From Paracyclopina nana (Eukaryota > Arthropoda > Copepoda > Cyclopoida > Cyclopettidae), in assembly GCA_019096065.1 (NCBI GenBank), contig JAGUCH010000005.1, positions 1,860,001 to 1,924,000 of the forward strand: 64,000 nt of DNA. The letters are read 5' to 3'. Made by a program: the position numbers and the translations under genes. Of this stretch, positions 1 to 13,300 are shown one piece after another (position 1 is the first letter of the stretch; each line of letters begins with the position of its first letter). The notes beneath the pieces are model-generated. The model had not been told where the DNA came from, made no database searches, and saw only the letters and a program-made list of their open reading frames with translations.

Positions 1-3000
1 GTCCCTCCACAAAAGGAAAATCAGCTAATCTAAAAATGGGCCAGAAAGTCTCCATTTCCAAGCTGCACCAATAGATACTCCAAAATACAGGAGGCATAAT
101 TGTATTCACTAGTCATCCATGTATTATGCTACAATGTGTATGTATCGGATACATATCTTGGAGAACGCAAAACAAACAAGCCACTTATGCGGTATTATCC
201 ACTTGCACTTGTACCATTAATGTATCCCATCCCATAAAATACAGCTTATATTATTTGCAGCTGACATTCGTGCGACATGGGTCATATCTTCCATCATTTA
301 CTGTCTTGTTCAGGCTTTTACAGCCGCTGCTGGGATAAAGCCATAAAAGCCTGGCTAACTTTTGAGCTGCACCAAGATATGTCACGTTTGCATGCTCAAC
401 TGCTCACCATGCTCACTTTGCTCGTACATGGGGATGACTCACCATCTTAGAGCCACCCTAGTTCCTCTATGTTACTTCCTACTTCTCCAGACAACCACTG
501 CACAGCGGGGCTTTCCCTATCAAAACCCTTTTTAGCCCACAATTCAAATGTGACTCTTTAGAATTCATATTGCAAGGGAGCCATTCTGGATTCGAGTTTT
601 TTATGCGGATTTGACCCCAGTATGCCCAGCTTCTTCTCCTATAGAAATGATGCCATAATTCATCAAGCACTCAGTACTGATGGAGTAATGAGGTGAAGGG
701 AAAACTGACTAAACCTTGACTTTTGAGCTCACAACTTTCTTGAGGGAAAAACCATGTCAGCTTTTGTTACGTGGCACAAAAAGGAGATTTTATAGGATCC
801 ATGCAAGGGAAAAATGGCATCATTAATGATGGAAGATGATCTCATCTCATCATTATTGATGAATAAGCACTGAAACATCAAGCTTCTTTATTACAGCTGT
901 GAATATATAAGCTCATTGAGCTTTAGTGCTTTTTTCAAGAAAAGCTATAGCTGATTTGGCCTTGACAACACTTTTGGCACACAATAGCAGAAGATGGATC
1001 AGGAGTATTTGTTTCTTTGTAGGGAAAACAAATGAATATGCAGCAAGGAAATGATTGTTTTATAGCAAAAGGCATCCTTTTACAAATCACCTGGGATGTC
1101 CCAGCTTTTGATAGATTATGGGAGAGCAGAGAACACAAAAAATGGAACAACCAAATTATTTATTCATTTGTGCTGCAGATATCACAATCTGGATCTATTT
1201 GACCTAGAAATATTTTGAATTTTCGGTACTAGCACGGCCTTCTAAGGCGATGATGCAGCAACCAAAACGTAAACAAACTAACCAAGCGCTTTAATAAAAT
1301 GAAAGAAAGTTAGAGTAGAGATCTGGGTTGTATCATTCTGGAATGATAATGACAACTTAGGGATGTCATTGCCAGTGGGAGTTTTATCTGCAGTATTTTC
1401 TAGTCTTTCTTTGCTTGCCTATCTTCACAGTTTCCAGTTTGAAATGACAGTGTGTTTAACTCATTTTTTTGGATGCTTAGGGGGCAGAAATATATGATGT
1501 AATGCTACACAAAAGAGAAAGCCAGATATTAAGAAATTAATCGGATTTTTAAGGAGTGGATCTTCTCCCCCCTACTGAGAGCTCTCAGCATGAATCATCA
1601 TGTCTTTGAATAGACAGATTGACAGAATGGACGAAAATCACTGAAAGATGAGCGCACATCACACTCAATTTGCACTTTCTCACACAATTCTTATATGATG
1701 AAACTCTTTTGCTGGATTGCAGAGCAGCAAATCAAAGTCAGGAAATGATTTCTCGCGATTCAGATGATGGAGCATGTCAGAATTGGTGAGAAATTGATGG
1801 AGACATTTTTGGCACTAATGAGATGGGAGCATCTAGTAGCGCTGTCCTCATCTGGTAACGATGAAACCAGCTGAGAAACGTAAACAAAAACAAATACCTC
1901 GCGTGCGTGCGTGTTTTCGGATCCCTGTAAAATCTTCTTCATCTTTAAAGTAAAAATCCGGGTAAGTTTTTCCAAATATTTTTACTACAATCCAAATTTT
2001 CGAGATGCCATTTCGCCTATATTTAAGCGCGAGTACTAAAAAATTCCAAGAAATAACCGCAATTGCAAAAATTTCCCATGGGGCGCAATTTCGTGGTCCT
2101 TATCTTGGTACTCGAGAAGTAATTCCGGGGCAAAGCCGCTTATTTGTTAATTCCTTAACCCCATTGCTTCATTATCGCTCCTATTCATAAATCGAGCGGA
2201 ACGCAGAGCGAGCGGAGCGTGACTGGAGCTAGCTTGTGTGCACATGGTGTGAATTTTTGAATTTGGCGGATTGTTTTTGTGCCATCCCACCAATGTCACT
2301 CTCCCCCTATTGTTCTGTCTCTCCCAGAAACATTCGAAGATTAGAAAAGAAGCAAGAATACCCCCGAGTGAAAGCCCTTTAACGTTAACATCATGGGGAA
2401 AAAAATGATGTGTCAGCAGATCAGCCAAAAAACTTGATGGATTGGGGCTAACAAAAGTTCTCTCTCTATAGAAATGGAAGAAATCATTGATTTATTTCGC
2501 ATGGTAATGGGACTTCAAGGTTTTCTGACATTGATCCTGATTTTCACATGTGCTTTCTAAATACTTGAGGAATTTTCAAAATCAATTGACCTATTAGTTG
2601 TGGGATTTCCAATTTTCTATGGCACTTGATCTAATCCCCAGTTGCAATAATAGAGCTATAGATATCAGGGAAGGAGCGGGATTGTTCGACTCAATGCGTA
2701 CTTTGGTATAATTCTATTACTGAAGATGCCATAGAGATCAACCGAAGAGAAAGCTCGAATTTGCTCCCTCTTTGGCAAGGTCTGTCCATCTCTAATTAAT
2801 GTAGGATACAAACTGCAGTACAGGGGAGGAGGGAAAAGTCTTGGTGTCTTTTCAGTAATTAAGCCAACGGGAATATCGCTCATTGTACCCAGAAAACACT
2901 TCCTGTATTCGAAAGCTAACTACTGCAGACCTTGGATAATTATTTTAGGTAAACTGTAAGTTGAATTATACATTTGATAATATGGTACAGAGTGGAAATA

Positions 3001-4324
3001 AGGCAGAGAAAGCATGCAGATAAAATGTTTTGTGTCGAGCATCCTTTTATGCTCTGCAATGTATCGAATACAGGATAATACAGCTACATTTTCATGCAGT
3101 AAGATAAAGTCCAGAGCCCCAAAGTTTCTGATGAGTTGGCTACTTTTTTGTGATTGCTCGCTTAACTGGGGGATTACAACAACCAGTTTGCTACAACTGA
3201 TACGATATGCTGGCAGTCTTCAACTGCACACTGGAACACATCTGTTAATTTAACGAGATGTATTCTGGCCAAATTGTAGCTGTATTTCATGCTCCCACTG
3301 TGTCATGCATATAATTTTAGGCAAAATCTTTTCCGGGGGTATTTTAACCGTCACTTTTTTACTTGGTATAAAAGAGGGATCACAATAGGAATGTAATGGC
3401 AAAAAGCATAACTCGAAACTGTAATTTTATGTCCATAAATACAGAGTGTGATTTTCAGAAAAAGGGTGGTGGTTAAAAAACCGTCTTGTTTGGCCGATTC
3501 AACGAAAACTTTGCTACAGGAAACATGGCGGAGGAAAAAGTTTGCCAATTTGAAATTGCATTGACAAGATGCGGAAAAAGTTGAGAAATGTTCAATTCTA
3601 ATGTGGAATACATTCGCTGTATTTTACTGGTACTTTTGATGTGTACATTACCATTTTTGCACTACGCAGAGGGAATTGTGCGCTCCTTTTTTATTCGGTC
3701 AGTTAATTTTCAATACGGCATTTACTGCTCCTAAGTCCGACCGACTGCTGTATCCAAAAGGCAATTGTGTCTGAAAAATAATAGTTAGTCGTAAAACGTC
3801 CCATTAAGGCCATGTTTCACTTTTTCTTTCGTGTTTTTGGCATTGAATTAACGAGGATCCAAATGGCTTTCCATATGTGCACTGAGAGGTTTAAGCACCA
3901 AAACAACATTCATCATCAAAAAGCCAAATTAGAAATGTCTTTTAAAGATATTTAATTAACGAAAATCATACTTCTACTGTTTGCTAAAACCATGAAAAAG
4001 CAGACTTGAATTTTTACTAAAAAAAACTATCTTAAAATTGGCGAATGAAAAATATATTTTTTTAAATTGCTTTCTTGTGCTAGATTTTTGCCATTTTTTT
4101 TACGAATTTCGCATCTTTTTTATGCATGCTTGATATCCAGTGTGTTCGTGAATCGAGGATGCTTTCTCTTGGTCCGTTTTTGTGAGCCAAATGCGTCAAG
4201 TCGACGACGACGGCTTCAGCTATATACCAGTTTTCCGCGAGCTTTCTAGCAGAAAAGACCTCGGCTCGAGCTTTTGTGAAATGTCTCAGTTACTCAGCAA
4301 ACATTCTCATGGTTGACAAACAAA
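1..4324. other. upstream region, no gene recognised
   Basis: Every open frame here is short, with no recognisable domain and no coherent exon chain leading into the gene that starts at 4325. The DNA is A+T-rich. A GC-richer patch lies at about 2190-2235. One copy of the dispersed CCCACTGTG word is at 3294-3302. The promoter of the netrin receptor is presumably in the last few hundred bases, but I see no decisive TATA box or initiator. Confidence 0.5.
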
Positions 4325-7300
4325 ATGGCGACGGCGACCATATTTCCTGTGTGGTCTGCCGTTTGTTTACTCATTCTACTTCCCCCGCCGGTCAAACCAG
4401 ATCTGTTCAAAGACTGGAGCAACAAAAATCACGGTAGGAAATGGACAAAAAATTACTTAAAGTCATAGAGAGAGTCAATTTCATCTGAAAGCCCATTGGG
4501 AAAAATGGCAAACGCAGTAGTTTTTCATGCTTTATTTGTTGATGGTGCAAATTTGCCTGCTTTTGCAATTTATCTCATTTAGCTGCAAGGCATGCTTTGT
4601 GTGTGTGCAAAATGTTGCCACCACTTTTGAACATGCAAAATTCATGCTGCAGGAGATTTTATATGGGAACAACCACTAAATCTGTCCCATTTCCTGGATT
4701 GTGCTCACTCTGGGACAGCTCTCCCAGAACTTGGAGAAAATTTGGGAAAAAGCTAAATTATTTTATGTTAACGCAAGTTACTTAATGATTTTCAAGGAGC
4801 ATGAGACTTTTTTATTGTTGCTAAAAAGTTTATGCCTTCCGGAGTTTTTTTTTCGCTTGGAGACAAAGTCATCATAGTTTTATCACATCTGTTCCCTGGA
4901 GAAAAATGCAAATTCATAGCGAAACTGGGACAGAATTTTACACCCTGTTTACCCTCTACATTTTACAGCAGAAAACTTGCTCATAACTTTGTTCATGCAG
5001 AGTTGAAACAGTGTATTATGTCTTTAGTTGAAGCAGTTTAGCGGGGTTTAAAGTTTCATTGAATTGGCGCCATGAGGTCTTTAATTAAAACCGTTGAATC
5101 TAGACCGGCGCCACGATGTCTAGACTGAATGGCGCGCTGTTATAGCTAACGGTTTTCTCGTCGCCGAGCAAGTTTAAAAGTTTGTGGTATTTTTCTTCCA
5201 GATAACGACGAGAATGAAGAGGTTTTTCCTGACCTTCTCCCCACAGTGCATCCCAACTCGGTTCTACCGTATGAGCCAGTGGATCCTGACTATGAAGACT
5301 ACATGTACGAAGAAGATCAACTGGACAAAGCCAGCCAAAGGCAAAATAAAATGCCAGCTCCTACCAAAGCTTATGAAGTGTTTCCTCCTTCATCTACCAG
5401 CACTTTAAAGCCTTTTGTGACTCTAGTGAAATCTCCAGCCTCCAACAGCAAACCTGTGTTTGTCCAGCAGCCTCAGAATGCCTACATAATAAGGGGCCAA
5501 AATGCAGTGCTCAAGTGCAGGGTGATCCATGCAGATAAGGCTTACTTCACTTGCAATGGAGAGGCCATGGCAGCCTCGGAAATGCACAAAGAAGTGGACA
5601 AAATAGAAATAAGTGAGTCGGCCTCCATGGAGGCTGTGACTGTCAAAAGCCTCAGCCTCCAGTTGAGCAGGTCGAATATTGAAGAGTTTTTCGGCCTTTT
5701 TACATGCAGATGTGATGCTTGGTCCTCAAAAGGCATGACTTCTTCAGACAATGCCACTGTGGAATTTGCATGTAAGTAGTTTTTGGCCTCCCAAAAAAAA
5801 TTGCTCAAGCACTCCATTAAGCCAATTGAAATTTCACAATTCAGTCTGCACAAGAGTCTGAAAGCTGCAAAGGATGTTAATTAACTCTGTATTCAACTAA
5901 AGTGCATTGCCATATATTCCACACCACTTTGGAAATGAATTAATTTTGCTCATGGTTGCATTTCAATCAAGTGGATTGCCATTTTGTGGCATGCTTCTTC
6001 TTGCACTTCTGGCTAAATGTGTACGGGCAAACCATGTGCCATTTTAGAATATGGTCATGATAGCTCTGAAATTGGGCCAAGACCTGTCGAAATTTTGATG
6101 GATAAAGATGGAGAGGGATTCCTGGCCCAGGAAAAAGTCTTGGGAAAAAATATGCAAGCTTTCACTTACTAACTACATCATCAATTTCTGATGCTTCCAT
6201 TCAACCAGTGAAAATAGATAGTGAGGTATTATGTATACTTGAGTGGGCCTTTTATGTGCCATGTCTTCTCCCCTCAATATTTGTCAACCTAGCTACTTTA
6301 TGACATCTTAATGATTCTTCTCACAAATGCATTAATGCCCTTAGCTTACGAATGAATAATGCCCGCGAAAAAAATACACTCCATTTTTATTTTGTTTTTT
6401 TTATTGGTAGCAATAACAATTGCTTGGTTTTTTTGGGGTTTTTAACATTTTTTTGGACTTTTATTTTTTTATGGTTGTTTTGCAAATTTGTGCAAATTTT
6501 TCGGGGAATGTGAAAAACAGCTTTTTTTGGGGCTTTTTCCTTGCATTCCAGCGGGGTTGGAGCTATTTTGGCTTGCTTGGCCAAAAGAGCTTGAAAAATA
6601 TCAAATTTTTCAAGCCTATTTGTCCTTGCCATTATAAGCAGGAGTAGAATACTCCAGCCATTTCATTATGTTCATCTTCTGTTCCATCTTATCGGCCTTT
6701 CTGGCCGAGTTTTGGCGGTTTTCGAATCCACCGTGTCCACAAGCGGCCAGGTTAGTCATCTCAGTGACACCGCTGACATCGAGCTCAGTGGCGTTAATGG
6801 GCGTGCTGGTTCGGATTGCAGCAGTATCCTCGGGCTCGCCCCAAATTTTCGGTTTGGCCGTATACAGCCAAGGGGCAGCCATGGCCACTTCATAAGAGTG
6901 GTACTAGAAATAAACCACGTGGTTAATAATTGTAAACAAACTCAGCATAATTGAAAAAAAAATTTACCTGCTTGACCTTCCAAGATGGAAGCTCTATGTC
7001 AAATGGTTGTCCTTGCCGTAGCTCAGAAAGGCTCTTTGGAGACTGGCTCAGACCAGAGTCAGTATCCTTGCTGAGATTAGCTTCCCTGCTGAGATCCAAA
7101 TCATTGCTACGATCAGCATTAGGATTAGGAGCAACTTCACCAAAAAGGTAAAGCCTCAGCTTACTCCTGGAGCTCAGGTTGGACGCAGCCAGTTCTTCCA
7201 ACTTGCTTTGGTACATTGCCTTGGCTGCCATGGTGAGACGTCTTACTTCCTTGGTATTCCAATTGTAAGTGATCAGAAAAGTATCAGTCCGCCATGGTTG

Positions 7301-10300
7301 TCAACGCTGGGTCAATTTTCCGAGTCCTGCTGACCCGCGCGTCAGCGCGCACGCTCATTTTTGATGGCTACAGGTTGGCGATTTTAAGCATGAAAATAGC
7401 GCCAGTGTGGCTCTTTTTGAAAACAACTGTCGCATTTCAATAGCGTTCCTGCCTAAACTACTGCAAAAGCTCCTATTTTCCGGCTTTATTTTGCGAACAT
7501 CCTGTGGGGGATATAATGTATACAGTGTGACCGTAAAGGTTCAAGCTTTCCAACGATACCCATTAAGCCACAAAATTCATGAATTTGTAGTACAAACTTT
7601 TGATTCCCGCACCGTCCAATTTTGAACGGTCAGACGGTATATTCTGTGCTTTCAAGCAAGTTGATGTAAATTGATTGGTAGTATTATTTTCGAGCTTCCA
7701 TTAAGGCATTTTATGACTTTTGCAAGTGGTGGATAGAGTATATAACAGGCAATTTTGTTGAGTGCATCATCCACCCCCAAAAATGGCAGCTTTGTTAGCT
7801 TACACTGTAATTTTGGCATTACAGAGAGACTATAATTTGTAGTCGGCTCACGTGTGAAACTTTTGGGTCTTTTCAAGCTGTATACAGAAGATGATGCACT
7901 TTTCAAAGTCCTTGTTCAACAATGTCCTTCTTCTATCTCCTGCAAGATTTACTTCCAAAAATGCACTGTAATGTGAGAGTCAAGGATGCCTGAAAACTGA
8001 TGCCAAATTTTCAGCCACCTTTTTTGCTGCTCCTGAGCGCTAAAAATCTGGAAAATGCTCCATTTATAAGCTGAAGTGAAAGGCCAGACTACAAAAAATC
8101 TAGCTTGGTAGTTGCACAATGGTTTATGTGCTTATCTAAAACTGGAAAATGTCACAACTTGGCTACAAAAGGCCACAAAAAAGGCCATACAAGCAAAAAA
8201 GGCTGATGGATGATTTTGCCTGAAAAAAGGGAAAGAGAGGGAGAGAACTCTATGTATTCATGATCAAAGGACTCCTAGTGTCAGATTACAGGCTGTCAAA
8301 CATTACAACAAGAGCCACCATCTGTTCAAGCTCTCATGATGGATGTTCTATTAAAAGGGGGGCAAAATTAAGGCTACTTGTGTTTCATTGCTGATGGACA
8401 AGTCCTGAAGGAAAATTCTCAGTGAGAAGAAGATTGGTTATTGATCCAGGCTTCTCTGAAGCTTGATCTCAAAATAGACAATTTACAAGAGTTGGCCAAT
8501 TCTCGACTTGCTGGCCAGGCCAAGAGTAGTAGCAGCAGTTGTCATGAATAAATTGTAGCTCACAAGAAATGTAGATATGGAAAATCGATGTAAGGGTTCT
8601 TCTATCAAGTTTGCATGGAAAGAGACCTAGTTGAAAAAAGTGCTTCTGGCTGTCAGATAGACAGATGTCTTAAAAGAGGGGAAAACATGCAAATAAGAAG
8701 GTCTCTCTCTCTACTTGAATGACATTTAGGTTGATTCTCATCAACAATTTCTTAAAAGCCCTTTTTGTAGCACAAAAAAGCATGATTATCGTTTTTTCTC
8801 AGATTAGCGAGGATACAGATCGATGGTTATAGTATTTTTTGCTGTTTGATGAGGTTATCTGCAATCTTTTCCCATGGGTATGATCAATAATCTATAAGAT
8901 TCATCACCACTTAGTATGAGGTTGGATTGGCCTGAGGCAGGCTAGGAAAACATGGAGAAGTAACAACACGTGTTAGCCCTCAGGAAAAATGGAAAGTTGA
9001 GCTTTTTTCAAGGGAACAGCTAGACTCCCATGGGACTTGATACATAAGTGTTAGGGTGGAATGTTTGCCTTTTTACTCAAACGCACAGTGGGCAAATTAT
9101 TTACACCTGATTCCTTTTGCTGCAAATGTGTGCGGTTTTTCGAAGAGAGCTTTCTAATGGGGAATCCGTTCACTTTTTTGCTGGCATGTCCCACTGTGCT
9201 CCCCTTGCCTCATGGCGGTTGTGGTTTGTTTGCTAGATGATATGAGTCAGTTTAAATCAACTGCCATGAATGTCAAGCTCAGATCGATGTAAAATGATAC
9301 GAATTAGAAAGCAGCCAAGCAGTAATGACTTTCTAATTTCCGCTCGCTCCTTTTTGGACGATTCACTATTTTTAATTATTACACCCTATAAAAAAGCAAA
9401 TGTGGTGGTGATGGTGGCAGATGTCACGGTAATGCCAAAACCACTTAGCTCATCTTGATGGGGTGTCAAAAGTGAAAGCAAGCAAAACAGGGTGTCCCTT
9501 GAGGTTCTCTCTCGCATTTTTTGCAGGTGTTGTTTACTTATCACCAGCATTAGTCCAAAAAAGTGACGCCATATCATTGTAATGCTCTCATTTTGGTAAT
9601 TTATTGATAAAAATTATTAAGGATTTAGAAAGCATGTTTTAGTTGATTGGTGAGGCTTCTGAAAAGGAATAGTATATGCGCAGCAATATTGTCTTGTGTG
9701 CCATTTAACTGAGGGATGCAAGTGAAGGTCCCATGGGATATTTGCAACCTTCTACAATAGGATGAGAAGAAAGCTTAGAGCAGGAAAGTTACTGGTCCAG
9801 AAAAACAAAATCCTTTTAGGTCATTGTACTTGTTTTTGTGTCCTCCTCCTGCACTACAAAAAAAGTCGTGAATGTGATCTTTCAAAGCTCCAACTTGCTG
9901 GAAACCGCCTGTCCACTCTAAAATATTGGACAATTCAAGCATAAAAAGGCCCCACAAAGAAGACGAGTTGAGAATCATTTGTGAAATGATGATGAATCAT
10001 GTGTTCCTTGGGACTGCTCGTGAAAAGTAGGCTAAAAAACTTTTGTCAATTTTCCTGGTTGTCAAAGATGCAGACAAAAACTTTTTTGAGCTCGGCTTTC
10101 TGGTGGCCTGATCAAGAAAATGACTTATGCTCTCTTTTCCAGTTCTTCGCAAGGAGTTTGAAGTCCCTCCATATTCTCAAAGTGTGGAGCTTGGCAGCCA
10201 AATCCAATTGAGATGTCATCCTCCAGTGGGAGTGCCAAAACCAAGGGTAAGTGTCACTACTCTATTGATTTTGATTCAATTAGATGCATGATGCAGAAGA

Positions 10301-13300
10301 CCCCAAGCTTCTTCCTTATTGGGGCCATGAGAATCTAAACAAACAATAGGAAATCAACTGTGAAATTGTGTCAATAATAGAAAATACAGAGTGGCCCACA
10401 AAATTAGGAAGATTACATTTGATTGCCCTTTTAGCTGCGAAATCAAATATTTCGAGCTTTGCATGAAATACAGAATGCCTTATTTTTTTTTGCTCTGAAC
10501 TTCTTATGTTCTCCAGTTTCAATGGGCAATCTGTATATCTTCCACGGCTATGTGGATAATTAAGCAAGATTGATTTATTATTGGTTGAACAATTTGCCTT
10601 TCAGATTTATTGGCTCAAGGATCGAGTTGAGGTCCAGCCAGAGCGTGATTCGAACTACATTCAAGCTGCTGATGGACATCTGATCATTATCCAGGCCAGG
10701 GAAAAGGACAGAGCCAACTACACTTGTGTTGCAGAAAATGTGGCCAATCGAAGGCTCAGTCCTCCTGCCAGGCTCACAATTCATGGTAAGACAGTTAAGG
10801 CCAATTAGAAAAAAAGGTACAGAGTGTCCCCAACAAAAAAAGCAGTTCACAGAACTTTTTGCGCAGATTCAACCTCTCTACCAATATTTACTCGTTTAGC
10901 ACATGCAATCCCTGACAAATCTCATGATTAATGGAATTTCCAATTTGGACTTGGCCATAATAGATCATGTCATTATTGTGCTCCTAAAGCTACGTAGGAG
11001 AAGCTAGGGTAAAAAGGTAGAAAACATCCTGACTTGTGTCAAAACATTCCAAAGAAAGTAAATCAGGCCGCACAACTTCCAGAATGTTGTCCTAGCTGAT
11101 GTCAAAAATTATGGCAGTATTTTGCATATACCATTTGACAGACAATATTCAATGGAGAAAGCCAATAGGAAAGAAGAAGCCATCCAAATGTCACAAATGT
11201 GGCACACAACTATTGAATTTTGGCAGCGTCAAAACGCAGGATGAATCCAAATACTATGGAAAAACAGCAGTACACTACTTTTGCTTTGAAGTTAATTATT
11301 CAAGCAGAACGAGGTCAAATTGTGTGCAATGTAATTGACTGTCAAAGCAGGGGAGCTTTTTAGCGAGTAGTAGGTGAGAGAAGTTAAATATGAATGTGGT
11401 ATATAAAACCACCCACAGTGTTTCTAATTGAATGTGGTATGCTACACAGGTTGAAAACATGGCAGACAGTTATGAAACTTTCTCTCTTGGTTCCCTTGGG
11501 ACTAATTATGGTACAAAATGGCATAAAGTCTTTGCTCATTGAAATCTTCCATTTTTGGTTGGGGCTTCTTGTCGCATATGTTAATTTACAGAGTTGAGTG
11601 GTTGCTGCAAGTTTTAGTGTATGCAAATCTCTTGAAAGGGCTTGTTCTGAGCAACTGCTGCTGTGGCAAAAAGGGAAAACACAATTTTCGTTTCCCTTAT
11701 TTATGTGACAGCAAGTCGAAAAGGGCCAAGGAGGCGGAAACTCGCGAGCTCATGCCCTTTTTTTTCGGAAACAATTGTCACAAAGATTCACCATGGCTTT
11801 CACGTTGCATTAATTCTAGCCCTTGCTTGTAATTGTCCTTGGAAACTTTAATAGCATGATAGTTTACCTTAGTAAAATGTCAGAATACCACTGAAACAAA
11901 GGCAAAAGGGCTGGACTGTATTTCAGTTAACATGTATGTATATTATGCACAGGTTTCTTGTAGTGGTCTGTTTTTGCAGCTATAGGAAACGTGGTGGTAA
12001 TGTTTGCTATGGCATCATTTTTGATGCGTGTTTTTATGGTATTGCACTTATCTCCTCGGCCTTTCTCTCACTTTCGATCTCGTTGCAGTGTAGAAAGTAG
12101 AGCGCACAGCTTGTGTGTATTCCTTACAAACGTAAACGTAAGGAAGGAAATGTCCCATTTTTCTGTATGCTACTCTAGCGCCTAAGAAATACTTTTTAAG
12201 CAGTCGATTTGAGGCTTGCAGAGTGGGAAAAATGACTTGGTACATTTATGGGCGCCATTAGTGCACTGCTAGAGTTACGCTTGCTCAGTATCAAGTAAAT
12301 CCACATTTTTTGCAGCAATTTCTCATTTACAGTGTGGGGACCGCGAGCCTCCAGTTAAAACTGCTTTTTAAATTCTGATAATCCCAGCCCACAGATGGTG
12401 GTACACACATTTAATCGTGGTACATTTTTCTTGAGAATTGCCCCTGTGTGGCATCATTCTGGCAAATGTAGGACATGTATAACTGCAGAAGCACAGCATA
12501 GTGGTACAATGTGGAATGATGCTGTTTTCATTAAACAAGAGGAAGTTGTAGAGCTTCCTGCCCCCGCGAATACTTTTATGGGTACACTATGACCCTTTGC
12601 TTTATACCACTCGTTTATACCATTAGCGATCTGGAAAGCAAAAACACCCCATAAGTATATACACATGTGTGTGAGCTTTGAGAAAGCATCAGCAACGTTT
12701 ATTCTTTTGTCATTCAGATGATGATGCAGTTGGCACACACAAACTTTGATGCAGCCATGAAAAAAAGCCATCAAAAGTGAGGGAGTTGGAAATGGCTCAA
12801 AGTTGATAACAACTTTATGAGCTGAAGTTGAGTCATCACTTATAGCTCATGTAGATTTTGGCACTGCTCAGCAAGTAACCTCAATTTTGCATAAAATGAA
12901 TCATAGGGAGATAGACATGAGTTTTGATTAAGGAAGTGCGAGAGGCATTTTCAGGGAGCCATTTCACGTTTTTTAAGAGGTCATAAAGCACAACAAAAAT
13001 GACCTTGTTTCTTTGAGAATCAATGGGCGTCCTCTGGGGCTCATTGAGCGACTTGTAATGAGGTCCCTTGGGAGCTCTTAACAAGGCCACAAAAGGATGG
13101 TGGTTGAAAAAAATTTTTTTTTTTCAGTCAGTGGAGGCTGGTCCCTCTGGTCTCCATGGACAGATTGCAGTTCCAACTGTGGGCAAGGCTACCAAAGAAG
13201 AGAGAGAAGGTGTGACAACCCTACTCCCAAATGGGGTGGAATGATGTGCGATGGATCGCATGTGGAACGGCAAAAATGCTCAGTGCCTTGTGCAGGTAAA

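Noticed and set aside
2207-2218. Shared AGCGAGCGGAGC word at 2207 and 35972
   Set aside because: Both are short GC-rich stretches with similar flanks (GTGACTG nearby), but two copies of a simple word are not enough to call a repeat.
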